In this document: positions 5,370 through 5,415 of the stretch, piece after piece
How the letters are laid out: the number at the start of each line of letters is the position of its first letter
Numbering within the stretch: the stretch's first letter is position 1
Source of the DNA: Nitrospira sp. UBA6909
GTDB lineage: Bacteria > Nitrospirota > Nitrospiria > Nitrospirales > Nitrospiraceae
Direction of reading: 5' to 3'
DNA: 5,415 nucleotides
Assembly (NCBI GenBank): GCA_002451055.1
Contig: DKBD01000208.1
Coordinates: forward strand, 1 to 5,415
Notes under the pieces: model-generated
What the model saw: only the letters and a program-made list of their open reading frames with translations
The model's database searches: none
Told to the model about the DNA's origin: nothing
Translations under genes and position numbers: made by a program

Positions 5370-5415
5370 GGAGAGATTGAGAAGGGCGGTTCTGTCTGGC
5401 CAAGTTGGCGCAGTC
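5370..5415. other. Flank beyond the right repeat
   Basis: These 46 bases differ from the sequence after the left copy. GCCAA and TTGGC around one G form a small palindrome near the end. Nothing else is recognised. Confidence 0.4.

Noticed and set aside
1..5415. CRISPR array, tRNA or rRNA gene
   Set aside because: No regularly spaced short repeats and no cloverleaf or rRNA-like sequence were seen.

Overview
The window is a bacterial chromosomal (or large-replicon) accessory stretch of medium-high G+C with ordinary Shine-Dalgarno-led genes. The taxon cannot be fixed from sequence alone; a Nitrospira-like or proteobacterial host would fit, but that is an impression and not a result.

Layout. 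Both edges carry the same 124-bp sequence (1-124 and 5246-5369, four differences, direct orientation), so everything between sits in a 5.2-kb interval bounded by direct repeats. Inside the left copy lies an IS110-family element on the minus strand, best assigned to the IS1111 subgroup. Its transposase gene (577-1608) is complete in length but broken by one in-frame TGA. It has a short upstream end, a long non-coding downstream end, and 12-bp inverted repeats at 152-163 and 1675-1686. I place its borders near 145 and 1696. The downstream end contains a 9-nt segment identical to the DNA just outside the far border, as expected of a target guide in a bridge/seekRNA.

The element appears to have landed in the end of a diverged repeat. 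One copy runs on from the border (1697-1841); a second, uninterrupted copy lies at 4603-4750. The two share conserved blocks and keep a small hairpin at the same place with different bases in its stem. After a weakly supported small membrane-protein ORF (2024-2272) comes a good promoter (2324-2352) and a two-gene unit: a DUF2235 / Tle1-like serine hydrolase (2401-3609) and, 12 bases later, a 316-aa membrane protein of unknown function (3622-4572). A hairpin at the end of the second gene may close the unit. A 98-aa basic helical protein gene (4879-5175) follows the second repeat copy and ends before the right 124-bp repeat.

How the parts fit. The hydrolase and membrane protein are very likely co-transcribed and may work as one module at the membrane, for example a lipid or ester hydrolase with its anchor, regulator or protective partner; this is inference. 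The rest is repeat and IS material. The observations most worth a second look are the putative guide RNA with its target match, the covarying hairpin in the diverged repeats, and the transposase leader in which the terminal inverted repeat can pair with the transposase ribosome binding site.
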